64,000 nt of DNA, from contig NZ_MDGK01000055.1 of NCBI RefSeq assembly GCF_001870465.1, forward strand, positions 248,001 to 312,000. The letters are read 5' to 3'. A program made the position numbers and the translations under genes. Each line of letters begins with the position of its first letter. Position 1 is the stretch's first letter. Positions 41,712 through 50,176 of the stretch are shown in pieces. Source of the DNA: Pseudomonas extremorientalis. Lineage in GTDB: Bacteria; Pseudomonadota; Gammaproteobacteria; Pseudomonadales; Pseudomonadaceae. The notes under the pieces were generated by a model, which saw nothing but the letters and a program-made list of their open reading frames with translations, did not search any database and had not been told where the DNA came from.

Positions 41712-43655
41712 ATGAATATCAAGCAAAAGCTGACCTGGGCGTTTGCCGCCATCGCGTGCGTCCCGGTTATTTTGGTCGCTGTATTGGTTGTACTGAATCT
41801 GCGCGAGGGGGCCCAGGCCAATTTCCTCGACAGCAGCGGCCGCGAGATCCGCCAGATCGACAATGGCATGAAGCAGTTCTTCGACGGCATCAGCCAGAAC
41901 GTCGAGTATGTGGCCAAGGACCCGCGCGTTGTCGCGGCCAAGGACCTCAAGAGCTACGCCGGCGCCGATGCCGCGCAAATCCCCCTCACTCCCACCAACA
42001 CAGCGCTGCTGGAGATTTTCGACCAGTTCGCCAAGAGCCATCCGAGCACCGCCTACCTGTCCCTGGGCCTCGCCGACGGCGGTTACGCCAGCTGGCCCGA
42101 CGACACCAAGCTGAACAACTACGACCCGCGCGTACGCCCCTGGTACCAGGCCGCCATCGCCGCGCCGGGTAAAACCGTGCGCACCGGGGCCTACTATTGG
42201 GCGCCGGACGACGTGACGCTGATCGGCACCGTGCACACCGTCACCGACGCCGCCGGTAAGATCCTCGGCGTGGTTGGCCTGGACGTGTCGCTCAAGCAGC
42301 TCACCGAGTTGGTGCGCAACATCAAGCTCGGCGACAGCGGCTACCTGATGCTAGTGGAAGGCAACGGCAACGTGCTGGTAGACCCCAGCGACGCCAAGCA
42401 CAATTTCAAGCCCCTGGCCGATCTGGGCCCCAACTACGCCGAGCTGGCCAAGCGCGGCGACGGTGTGAGCCAGATCGATATCGATGGCGTGGCCTACATG
42501 GCCAACATGGTCAGCTCCAAAGACCTGGGCTGGCGCTTTATCGGCCTGATCAAACGCGACGAAGTAATGGCCGGCGCGACCCGCCTCACCTGGTTGATCG
42601 CGGCGATTGCCGCCGCGCTGGCCGTGGTCTTCGCGATTGTCGGCGCCAGTTTCGCCAGCGTGATCGTACGTCCGATTCGCGGCGTGGCCGACGGCCTGCA
42701 AGAGATCGCCGAAGGTGAAGGCGACCTGACCCGCCAGCTCAAGGTGCAGGGCAAGGACGAAACCGCCAGCCTGGCTGGCTGGTTCAACCAGTTCCTGAGC
42801 ATGATCGCCCAGTTGGTACAGCGCATCGGCAACGCCTCGTCCGACCTGCAAACCGCCGCCGCCGACACCAGCGAAGTCGCGCACAACATGAACCAGGCCG
42901 CCGGTCGCCAGCGTGAAGCGGTGGAACTGGTCAGCACCGCGTTCAACGAGATGGTGGCCACCGCCAACGAAGTCGCGCGCTCCTGCAGTGCCGCCGCCAC
43001 CAGTGCCGACGAAGGCTACCGCGATGTGCACGACGGCCAGCAGCACATCGGCGAAGCCACCGGCAGCGTGCTTCAGCTCAGCGAAGACCTGCAACGCTCG
43101 ACCCAGACCATGCAGCAGTTGGAGCAGGACAGCAAAAACATCAACACCATCCTCGACACCATCCGCTCGATTGCCGAACAGACCAACCTGCTGGCGCTCA
43201 ACGCGGCCATCGAGGCCGCCCGTGCCGGTGACCAGGGCCGTGGCTTTGCGGTGGTCGCCGACGAAGTCCGCGCCCTCGCCCGTCGCACCGCCGACTCCAC
43301 CGGCGAGATCGACAGCCTGCTCGGCAACCTCGCCCGTCGCACCCAGGAAGTGACCCAGCAGATGCAAGGCAGCCTGCTGGTGTCCCACACCAGCGTGGAG
43401 CGCATCCAGCAGGCCCGCGACAGCTTCGACAAGATCCGTGGCTCGGTGGACTCGATCCGCGACCAGAACACCCAGATCGCCACCGCCGCCGAAGAACAGC
43501 ACCAGGTGGCCGAAGAGATCAACCGGCACATCGCGCAGATCCATGCCGATGCGCAACTGGTCGAGGGGTTTGCCCATTCGGCGCAGACCGGGTCGGGTCG
43601 GCTGACGGATATTTCGGGGCAGCTCAAAGGGTTGGTGGGACGCTTCAAGTTCTGA
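41712..43655 (+). CDS. Methyl-accepting chemotaxis protein with amino-acid-type dCACHE sensor
   Basis: 647 residues. TM1 about 10-30, periplasmic dCACHE domain about 35-280, TM2 about 290-315, HAMP about 315-370, and a signalling domain with the hairpin tip EQTNLLALNAAIEAARAGDQG. The sensor carries the published amino-acid-binding motif (Y-x4-R-x-W-Y then D): Y137, R142, W144, Y145 and D191, the last in GVVGLDVSL. It should direct chemotaxis to free amino acids. It is convergent with an amino-acid permease gene and upstream of the LuxR solo / iminopeptidase block. The ribosome site before the ATG is weak. Confidence 0.95.
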   Translation: MNIKQKLTWAFAAIACVPVILVAVLVVLNLREGAQANFLDSSGREIRQIDNGMKQFFDGISQNVEYVAKDPRVVAAKDLKSYAGADAAQIPLTPTNTALLEIFDQFAKSHPSTAYLSLGLADGGYASWPDDTKLNNYDPRVRPWYQAAIAAPGKTVRTGAYYWAPDDVTLIGTVHTVTDAAGKILGVVGLDVSLKQLTELVRNIKLGDSGYLMLVEGNGNVLVDPSDAKHNFKPLADLGPNYAELAKRGDGVSQIDIDGVAYMANMVSSKDLGWRFIGLIKRDEVMAGATRLTWLIAAIAAALAVVFAIVGASFASVIVRPIRGVADGLQEIAEGEGDLTRQLKVQGKDETASLAGWFNQFLSMIAQLVQRIGNASSDLQTAAADTSEVAHNMNQAAGRQREAVELVSTAFNEMVATANEVARSCSAAATSADEGYRDVHDGQQHIGEATGSVLQLSEDLQRSTQTMQQLEQDSKNINTILDTIRSIAEQTNLLALNAAIEAARAGDQGRGFAVVADEVRALARRTADSTGEIDSLLGNLARRTQEVTQQMQGSLLVSHTSVERIQQARDSFDKIRGSVDSIRDQNTQIATAAEEQHQVAEEINRHIAQIHADAQLVEGFAHSAQTGSGRLTDISGQLKGLVGRFKF

Positions 43656-43669
43656 TTTATCCTCCGCAG

Positions 43670-43688
43670 GGGCCGGCTTGCCGGCTCC
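43670..43688. repeat. GC-rich intergenic hairpin between convergent genes
   Basis: GCCGGC-TT-GCCGGC with flanking GG/CC pairs, of the GGGGCCGGCTTGCCGGCTCC type scattered in Pseudomonas gaps. It may end transcription for the chemoreceptor and permease genes, though there is no T-run. Confidence 0.6.
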
Positions 43689-43698
43689 ACAGGATCGG

Positions 43699-45069
43699 TC
43701 ACCCCACCTGAAGCTCCGTGGAGCGCCCGGTGGCCTTGAAGAACACCAACACGACAATCCCCAGCGCAAGCCAGCACGTGCCGCCGACCTTGGCATAGAT
43801 ATCAGAATTGACCAGCACATAGCTGATGATCACAAAGCCGATCAATGGCACCAGCCCATGCACCAACCGACGACCGGCGCCGCGGTAGTGCCAGGCCACG
43901 GCGACATGAAGCAGCAGGAACGCACTCAGCGCACCAAAGTTGCACATCGACGCCAGCAGGTTGATCTGCCCCACGAAGAACAAGCCCAGCACCAGGCTCA
44001 AGCCCGCGACCAACAAGGTGGCGCGCTGCGGCACGCCGGTGACCGGGTGCACCTGGCTGAGAAACTGCGGCAGTTGGCGATCGCGGGCCATGGCAAACAG
44101 CAGGCGCGAGGTGGCGGCCTGGGCCACCAGGGAATTGGCGATGGCGGCGCCGATGGCCACGGCCAGGGCGATCACCACTTGCAACCACGGGCCTGCCACC
44201 AGGCGGCCGATTTCGTAGAACGCGTTGTTCGACGCATCGGCATCCGGGTACTGCACCAGGTTGGGCTGCAACAGCGCGGCCAACCAGGTTTGCACCATGA
44301 ACAATGCCGCTACCAGGGTCAGTGCCCACAAGGTCGCACGCCCCACCGCCCGGCTACCGCCACGGGTCTCCTCCGACAGCGTGGAGATCGCATCGAAGCC
44401 CAGGAACGACAGGACCGCCACCGACAATGCGCTGAAGATCAGCGGCAGGGAAAACTCAGCCGGGTTGTACAGTGGCTTCAGGGTCCAACTGGCACCATTC
44501 ACGCCGTTGCTGATCGCGATACTGGCCAGCACCACAAACACCACCAGCACCACCAGCTGCCCATAAAGGAACAAGCGATTGGCGCGCGCAGTGGTCTGGA
44601 TACCGCGCAGGTTCACCAGAGTGTTCAGTACCACGAAAAACACGATCCACAATGGCTGAGGCACCGAGGGGATCACATTGGCCATGGCATTGGCACCGAT
44701 CACATACAGCAACGTCGGCACCAGCAGATAATCGAGCAGGATCGCCCAGCCCGCAAGAAACCCCAGCTGGCTGTTCAGCCCACGCCCCACATAGGCATAC
44801 ACCGAACCGGCGACCGGAAACGCATGGGACATCTGCTGGTAGCTGATCGCGGTGAACAGCATGGCGACGAAGCCGATCAGGTATGTCAGCGGCACCATGC
44901 CGTGGCTGGCGTCGAACACCCCGCCAAAGATGGAGAATGGCGCCAGCGGCACCATGAACACCATGCCGTAGATCAGCAGGTCGCCCAGGCTCAGCTGGCG
45001 CTTGAGTTGTTGGGTATATCCGAAACGCGCAAGCTCCGCGCTGTCACCGGGGGTGGAAGGATCGATCAT
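43699..45069 (-). CDS. APC-family amino acid permease
   Basis: 456 residues with 12 hydrophobic segments. The first helix region LLIYGMVFMVPLAPFSIFGGVFDASHGMVPLTYLIG is the APC substrate-binding signature, and LGFDAISTLSEETRGGSR is the conserved loop after helix 6. Substrates of this group include amino acids and polyamines or amines such as putrescine. The ATG chosen has GGAG at 8 bases; a TTG five codons upstream is weaker. It is divergent from the LuxR solo gene, which makes it a candidate target and possible carrier for its ligand or peptide-derived proline. Confidence 0.92.
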   Translation of the reverse strand: MIDPSTPGDSAELARFGYTQQLKRQLSLGDLLIYGMVFMVPLAPFSIFGGVFDASHGMVPLTYLIGFVAMLFTAISYQQMSHAFPVAGSVYAYVGRGLNSQLGFLAGWAILLDYLLVPTLLYVIGANAMANVIPSVPQPLWIVFFVVLNTLVNLRGIQTTARANRLFLYGQLVVLVVFVVLASIAISNGVNGASWTLKPLYNPAEFSLPLIFSALSVAVLSFLGFDAISTLSEETRGGSRAVGRATLWALTLVAALFMVQTWLAALLQPNLVQYPDADASNNAFYEIGRLVAGPWLQVVIALAVAIGAAIANSLVAQAATSRLLFAMARDRQLPQFLSQVHPVTGVPQRATLLVAGLSLVLGLFFVGQINLLASMCNFGALSAFLLLHVAVAWHYRGAGRRLVHGLVPLIGFVIISYVLVNSDIYAKVGGTCWLALGIVVLVFFKATGRSTELQVG

Positions 45070-45131
45070 GATGACGCTCCGCAAGGGTTGGACAGAAGCT
45101 TCACTCTAGGGCGTTACAGGCCGGCAGCTGT

Positions 45132-45151
45132 ATCCTGAAAAATACTAGGTT
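45132..45151 (-). promoter_or_regulatory. lux-box-like site between the permease and LuxR genes
   Basis: Minus strand AACCTAGTATTTTTCAGGAT contains CCT-N10-AGG symmetry. It shares AACCTA-N2-A-N-TTTT with a site before the iminopeptidase gene, hinting at a common regulator. Confidence 0.4.
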
Positions 45152-45208
45152 TTGGCCTTGGCAGATTGTTTGCTTGGAAAACCGCGCAACCCAACGCCCG
45201 GAGGCGCC

Positions 45209-45967
45209 ATGCACACCGACCTGATGCGATTCAGCGAGCAACTCGCCCACACCACGACGCTGGACGCGTGCCTGGCCGAGGTTCAGGCCGCCACCGACCA
45301 ACTGGGTTTCAAGACGCTGATCTACGATTACGCCCCCGTGCCGGTGAGCCACGAGGGGGCGCTGATCACACCGTCGGTGTTCAAGACCCTGAATGCCCCG
45401 ACCGACATGCACACGTTGTGGTGTGAGCGCGGCTATTACCAGATCGACCCGGTGCAGCAATGCGCAGCCCGCCGGACCACGCCATTTGTCTGGTCATTCA
45501 GCGCGGACACGCACTGGAACGGCGCCCTCACCGACGCCCATCGCCCGGTGGCTCACTACATTCGCGACTATGGCTTGAGCACCGGACTGACCGTGCCGCT
45601 GCACTTGCCCGATGGCGGCTTTGCCACACTGACCGCCATTGTCGACGGCACGCCCGACGGCGCCGAACGACAAGCCCAGCACAACCTGGGCGAGATGCTG
45701 GTACTGGCCCATGCCTTCCAGTCCAGAGCCAGCGAGTTGCTGGCGCCGGCCGAACGCTGCTGCACCCACATCCACCTCACCCGCCGCGAACGCGAGTGCC
45801 TGCAACATTCGGCCAAGGGGCTTACGGCCAAGGGCATCGCCGCCACCCTCAACCGGTCCCAGGCCACGGTCAACCTGCACCTGGTGGGTGCCGCGCGCAA
45901 ACTGGGCGCGCGCAACCGCGTGGAAGCGGTGGTCCGTGGCCTGCATTACCGGCTGGTGGAGATCTGA
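45209..45967 (+). CDS. LuxR-family solo of the plant-responsive (PAB) type
   Basis: 252 residues: an autoinducer-binding domain (about 15-170) and a LuxR helix-turn-helix (about 188-240; LTRRERECLQHSAKGLTAKGIAATL). Of the six residues conserved in acyl-homoserine-lactone receptors, D80, P81 and W95 are kept, but those equivalent to TraR W57 and Y61 are M67 and W71. These two changes define the OryR/XccR/PsoR group, which responds to plant compounds rather than to homoserine lactones. No luxI gene is present. The iminopeptidase gene follows at 80 bases, the classical context for this group. CGGAGG lies 5 bases upstream. Confidence 0.93.
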   Translation: MHTDLMRFSEQLAHTTTLDACLAEVQAATDQLGFKTLIYDYAPVPVSHEGALITPSVFKTLNAPTDMHTLWCERGYYQIDPVQQCAARRTTPFVWSFSADTHWNGALTDAHRPVAHYIRDYGLSTGLTVPLHLPDGGFATLTAIVDGTPDGAERQAQHNLGEMLVLAHAFQSRASELLAPAERCCTHIHLTRRERECLQHSAKGLTAKGIAATLNRSQATVNLHLVGAARKLGARNRVEAVVRGLHYRLVEI

Positions 45968-45968
45968 G

Positions 45969-45988
45969 AACCTATAACTTTTGCCAGT
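45969..45988 (+). promoter_or_regulatory. lux-box-like site before the iminopeptidase gene
   Basis: AACCTATAACTTTTGCCAGT has CT-N12-AG symmetry, the minimal lux-box form, and begins immediately after the luxR-solo stop. It resembles the site in the luxR/permease gap over 14 positions. Confidence 0.4.
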
Positions 45989-46047
45989 GCCCCTGACGGC
46001 ACGCTTTGACTAGCCTGTACCTCATTGATCCCCAGGAGGTACACAGC

Positions 46048-46938
46048 ATGCAGGTTCGCGAAGGTTATGCCGAGTTCCGTGGGCACCGGACATGGTTCCG
46101 GGTCACGGGCGATCCGGACTCGGGGCGCCTGCCCCTGATCGTTGCCCACGGCGGCCCCGGTTGCACCCACGACTACGTCGACAGTTTCAAGGACCTGGCC
46201 GCCACCGGTCGGGCGGTGGTGCACTACGACCAGATCGGCAATGGCCGCTCGACCCATCTGCCGGATGCGCCCCGCGAATACTGGGTGGTGGACCTGTTTC
46301 TCGCCGAACTGAACAACCTGATCGCTCATCTGGGTATCCGTGATTACGCGCTGCTCGGCCAATCCTGGGGCGGCATTCTGGGGGCCGAGCATGCGGTACG
46401 CCAGCCGGTCGGCCTCAAGGCACTGATCATCGCCAACTCGCCGGCGTCCATGGCGCTGTGGTCCGAGGCCGCGAATGAGCTACGCCAGGCACTCCCTGCG
46501 GATGTGCAGGCAACGCTGCAACGCCACGAAGCAGCAGGCACCACCTCCAGCGCCGAGTACCGCGCAGCATCGGACGTGTTCTATGCGCGCCATGTATGCC
46601 GCATCCAGCCGATGCCCGCCGAAGTGGCGCGCACCTTCGCTGCCATCGATGCGGACCCCACGGTCTACCACGCCATGAACGGCCCCACCGAATTCCACGT
46701 GATCGGCAGCATGCGCGATTGGACGATCATTGATCGCTTGCCTCGCATCCAGGTGCCGACGCTGTTGATTTCCGGTCGCTACGATGAAGCCACCCCCGCA
46801 ACGGTGCAGCCATTCGCCGACGGAATCGCCAACGTGCAGTGGCAGATATTCGAGGCGTCCAGTCATATGCCCCACGTGGAAGAACGAGAAGCGTGCATGG
46901 CCTGTGTGGCGGCATTTCTGGAACGGCAACCGAGCTAG
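46048..46938 (+). CDS. pip: Proline iminopeptidase-family alpha/beta hydrolase
   Basis: 296 residues. The oxyanion motif HGGPG (34-38), nucleophile S106 in GQSWGG, and likely D246 (SGRYDEATP) and H273 (SSHMPHVEE) give a full hydrolase triad, with a helical lid between about 125 and 215. The family removes N-terminal proline from peptides; relatives are L-amino acid amidases. AGGAGGT lies 7 bases upstream. It is transcribed from the same strand as the LuxR solo and is the conserved target gene in XccR- and OryR-type systems. The assay on Pro-peptides versus amides would decide the exact activity. Confidence 0.92.
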   Translation: MQVREGYAEFRGHRTWFRVTGDPDSGRLPLIVAHGGPGCTHDYVDSFKDLAATGRAVVHYDQIGNGRSTHLPDAPREYWVVDLFLAELNNLIAHLGIRDYALLGQSWGGILGAEHAVRQPVGLKALIIANSPASMALWSEAANELRQALPADVQATLQRHEAAGTTSSAEYRAASDVFYARHVCRIQPMPAEVARTFAAIDADPTVYHAMNGPTEFHVIGSMRDWTIIDRLPRIQVPTLLISGRYDEATPATVQPFADGIANVQWQIFEASSHMPHVEEREACMACVAAFLERQPS

Positions 46939-46975
46939 CATGCCGGGTCAAGCCGTGGGCCGTGTGGGGGTGTTC

Positions 46976-48196
46976 TCACCCGCGCGCGCGGCTGATCCGC
47001 CAACTCGCCAACTGATAAAGCCCCAGTAAACCGCCCGCCAGCAGCAGTGTCCATTGCACACTCAGCGCCGCCGCCAACAAGCCTGCAAGTAACCCGCCGA
47101 TGGCTTCAAAGCCGAAGCGCATGGCGATATAGAACGCGATCACCCTGCCCCGCAACGCTTCGGGCGCGGCGCTTTGTAGAGTCATGTTGCTGCTGACATT
47201 GCTCGCCGTGATGCCAAAGCCCAACCCCGCCAGCGCAACCAGCGTGAGCCACAGCGGTGGGTCGGCCGCCACCGCGCATAACGAAACCGCACAGACCACC
47301 GCGCCCATGGCGATGATGCGGCCCAATCGCGAGGTGCTGCCAGCGAAAGCGAGAAAGATCGTGGCCACAAAAGCCCCCGCGCCCGCAGCGCCCCATAGCC
47401 AGCCCAGAGTCTGCGCGTCGCCGCTGAACGTGTGCTTGGCCAGAATCGGCAGCAGCACCGTGTAGCAGGAGGCGAGCAGATTCACCATCACCACACTGAT
47501 CAGCAAGCGCCGGATGGACAGTGTGCCCCACAGGTAGCGCAGGCCTTCGCGGAAAATCTCCCCGGTCGACCCCTTTGCCCGCACGGGCGCACGACTCTGC
47601 ACCTTGCCCAGCCCGATCAGCAACATACCGAAGGCGATAGCGGTGAGAAGGAAGCAACCGGCCTCACCGCTCCAGTTGATCAGCAAACCGGCCAGCGGTG
47701 GGCCGATAAAGCGCGCGGCGTTGATCAGCATTGCATTGAGCACGAGGGCATTGGGCAGGTCGTTGGGGTCATCGACGAAGCTGGCGATCAAGGCCTGGCG
47801 CAGAGGCGTTTCCAGGGCGTTGAGCAAACCCAGCAGAAGCGCCATGGCGATGATCACCTCACGGCCCATCCACTGCTGCCAGGTCAGCACGGCCAGGGCC
47901 AGCGATTGCAGGGCCAGGGCGGCCTGCACCGCCATCAACAGGCGACGCTTGTCGTGGCGGTCGGACCAGGCGCCCGCCAGCGGCCCGACCAACAGCTGCG
48001 GCAACAGCGTCAAAAACGCAATGGCCCCCAGCAGTACGGCCGAGCCCGTCAGGTGGTAGGCCAGCCATGACAGCGCGACCTGTTGCACCCACTTGCCCAG
48101 GGTCGAGAGACCCTGACCGACAAAGTAGATCTGGAAATTGCGATGGCGCAGCGCGCGGATGGGCGTGGGCCATCGGGAGGTAGACGCAGGATTCAA
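46976..48196 (-). CDS. MFS transporter (EntS-like / MFS_3 type)
   Basis: 406 residues with 12 hydrophobic segments; motif LAGAWSDRHDKRRLL after helix 2 is the MFS loop-2 signature and ALIASFVDDPNDLPNALVLNAMLINAARFIGPPLAG is typical of the EntS/MFS_3 group. These are usually exporters of small organic compounds. Its ATG overlaps the stop of the RraA-like gene (ATGA), so the two are translationally coupled. A substrate cannot be assigned. A carrier used with a RraA-like aldolase would be expected to be an importer, so an exporter-type protein here is unusual. Confidence 0.85.
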   Translation of the reverse strand: MNPASTSRWPTPIRALRHRNFQIYFVGQGLSTLGKWVQQVALSWLAYHLTGSAVLLGAIAFLTLLPQLLVGPLAGAWSDRHDKRRLLMAVQAALALQSLALAVLTWQQWMGREVIIAMALLLGLLNALETPLRQALIASFVDDPNDLPNALVLNAMLINAARFIGPPLAGLLINWSGEAGCFLLTAIAFGMLLIGLGKVQSRAPVRAKGSTGEIFREGLRYLWGTLSIRRLLISVVMVNLLASCYTVLLPILAKHTFSGDAQTLGWLWGAAGAGAFVATIFLAFAGSTSRLGRIIAMGAVVCAVSLCAVAADPPLWLTLVALAGLGFGITASNVSSNMTLQSAAPEALRGRVIAFYIAMRFGFEAIGGLLAGLLAAALSVQWTLLLAGGLLGLYQLASWRISRARG

Positions 48197-48867
48197 ATAA
48201 ACTCACAGCCCTTTTGTTTCAGGGATTCAAGGACCCAGGAGCGGTCGTTTTCGCCCAGTGCAATCTGTTCCAACTGCTTCTGTTCGGCGGCATGTTTGGC
48301 ACTGGCGCGATCATACACCTCACCGACCTGCTCAAACGGCACGCAGAGCAATCCATCTTCATCACCGATCACCAGATCGCCGGGTTCGATCACCATACCG
48401 GCCAGGGCAATCGGCACATTCACCTCGCCAGGTCCGTCCTTGTAAGGGCCGCGATGGGTGATACCGGCGGCGAACACCGGGAAATCCCCGGTGCCGATGC
48501 TGGCTGCGTCGCGAATCGCGCCGTTGATCACAATACCCGCCACACCTTTCTTGATCGCGTACGCCACCATCATCTCGCCAATCAGCGCATTACTCAGGTC
48601 ACCGCCGGCATCCACCACGATCACGTCGCCGGGCTCGGCGATGTCCAGCGCGTGATGCAGCATCAGGTTATCCCCCGGCCGCGCCTTTACGGTGAGCGCC
48701 GGCCCGACCAATACGCCCGTGCGATGCATCGGTTGCAGGCTTGCGCCGCCGGCGGTAAGGCGGTGCATGGAGTCGCTGATATTGGCGACAGGCACGCTCC
48801 GGTAACGCTCGACCCACTCAACGGCGACCTTGCGTTGCTGCTTGAGCACTCTGAATCCGATGGACAT
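48193..48867 (-). CDS. RraA-like / HMG aldolase family protein
   Basis: 224 residues of the RraA/HpcH-like 4-hydroxy-4-methyl-2-oxoglutarate aldolase fold (segments VANISDSMHRLTAGG, GDVIVVDAGGDLSNALIGEMM, GIVINGAIRDAASIG). True aldolases carry a D-x20-R-D metal-site motif; here it reads E-x20-R-D (GEMM ... AIRD), so the acid differs. The long 224-residue form with C-terminal extension fits the aldolase/decarboxylase branch better than the RNase E inhibitor RraA. AGAGGAA precedes the ATG. Coupled to the MFS gene and divergent from a 2-hydroxyacid dehydrogenase gene. Confidence 0.85.
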   Translation of the reverse strand: MSIGFRVLKQQRKVAVEWVERYRSVPVANISDSMHRLTAGGASLQPMHRTGVLVGPALTVKARPGDNLMLHHALDIAEPGDVIVVDAGGDLSNALIGEMMVAYAIKKGVAGIVINGAIRDAASIGTGDFPVFAAGITHRGPYKDGPGEVNVPIALAGMVIEPGDLVIGDEDGLLCVPFEQVGEVYDRASAKHAAEQKQLEQIALGENDRSWVLESLKQKGCEFI

Positions 48868-48899
48868 GGGGTATTCCTCTGATGATTTTTGTTTATTTT

Positions 48900-48912
48900 G
48901 AAACACCATTTC
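48900..48912. promoter_or_regulatory. GAAA-N5-TTTC palindrome in the divergent gap
   Basis: GAAACACCATTTC lies 33 bases before the RraA-like start, within TTTTGAAACACCATTTCGAAATT. It resembles the IclR-family core GAAAT-N-ATTTC, and an IclR gene ends the neighbouring gene run. Confidence 0.35.
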
Positions 48913-49142
48913 GAAATTAACACCACAAATTCAAATCAACAAGACTCAAGCCCAATCCAGGCATCAAATGACCAGCGGTACAACTCCTGAAAAACCAGCA
49001 CAAAACCCTATCTGGCAAGGTTGGGTACTGTATTTGGCCGACTTTGAAGCGACGATAAAAAAATTATTTATTGCAACGCCGTTTCATTATGATAATTTCC
49101 AGTCACTACCGCACACCGACAAAAACACCAAGGTGCACAGAA

Positions 49143-50111
49143 ATGACCCGAACCCTCCTGCTGACCGGCCCGGAATTGACCGCCGACGCCATGACCCACG
49201 CCGCCTCCCACGGCGTGCGCGTCATCCCTACCACCCCCTACGCACCGGCCGATGAACTCATCGCGATCATTGCCCGCGAACAACCGGACGCAATCATCGT
49301 GCGCCAGGGCCAACTGACCCGGGAGATGATCAACGCATCGGCCGCACTGAAGATCATCGCCAAGCACGGCGTCGGCTACGACAGCATCGACATCGCCGCC
49401 GCCGCCGAACGCCAGATCCCGGTAACTATCGCCCTGGGCGCCAACGCGCAATCGGTGGCCGAACACGCCTTGGCATTGATGTTCAGCGTGGCGCGCCAGA
49501 CCGCCCTGCTCGACGCACGGATGCGTGACGGGCATTGGGACAAAGCCACTTCAGTGGGCATCGAACTGTCCGGCAAGACCCTGGGCCTGGTGGGCCTGGG
49601 AAGCATCGGACGAATCCTGATGGAACTGGTGGCGCCGCTGCGCATGACCATCAAGGTGTTCGACCCGTACTTGCCGGAACTGCCGAATGTGGAGCGCGTC
49701 GACGACATTGATGACCTGCTGACAAGCTGCGATATCATCAGCCTGCATTGCCCACTGACCGAACATAACCGCAACCTGTTTGGCGCGGCGCAGTTCAAGC
49801 GCATGCGCCCCGGCAGCCTCCTGATCAATACGGCGCGCGGTGAACTGATCGACACCGAAGCCTTGGTCCACGCCCTGAGCACCGGGCAGATTGCCGGCGC
49901 CGGACTCGACACGTTCAACCCCGAACCCCCTCCCGCCGATTCGGCGCTATGGGGCCTGCCTACCCTGGTAGCCACACCGCATGTGGGGGCCAATACCGCC
50001 GAAGCGCGGGACCGAGTGGGCCTGCTGGCCCTGCAACAAATCATCGATTTCTGGGACGGCATCGCGCCGCCGCCGCGTGCTGTGGTCAACCGCCACCTCT
50101 ACGCACACTGA
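49143..50111 (+). CDS. D-isomer specific 2-hydroxyacid dehydrogenase
   Basis: 322 residues. Catalytic residues of the family are present: Arg in NTARGELID, Glu in the following TFNPEPPP region, and His in ATPHVGANT. The NAD-binding GLGSIGR motif is near 150-156 with an acidic residue ending the next strand (VFDPYLPE), indicating NAD rather than NADP preference. It oxidises or reduces a 2-hydroxyacid / 2-oxoacid pair. AAGGTG lies before the chosen ATG. It is followed by an MFS gene and an IclR gene, and is divergent from the RraA-like gene, so it probably works on an unknown hydroxyacid route. Confidence 0.9.
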   Translation: MTRTLLLTGPELTADAMTHAASHGVRVIPTTPYAPADELIAIIAREQPDAIIVRQGQLTREMINASAALKIIAKHGVGYDSIDIAAAAERQIPVTIALGANAQSVAEHALALMFSVARQTALLDARMRDGHWDKATSVGIELSGKTLGLVGLGSIGRILMELVAPLRMTIKVFDPYLPELPNVERVDDIDDLLTSCDIISLHCPLTEHNRNLFGAAQFKRMRPGSLLINTARGELIDTEALVHALSTGQIAGAGLDTFNPEPPPADSALWGLPTLVATPHVGANTAEARDRVGLLALQQIIDFWDGIAPPPRAVVNRHLYAH

Positions 50112-50176
50112 CATCTCCCGCCGGTTACATGCGGGCTCATCACGCATCTCCAAAAAAAACAATACGGGAGAGAGTC

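Noticed and set aside
48193..48867. RNase E inhibitor RraA
   Set aside because: Its catabolic neighbours (MFS, hydroxyacid dehydrogenase, IclR) and extended C-terminus fit the aldolase branch; an RraB gene elsewhere in the window is the better RNase E candidate.
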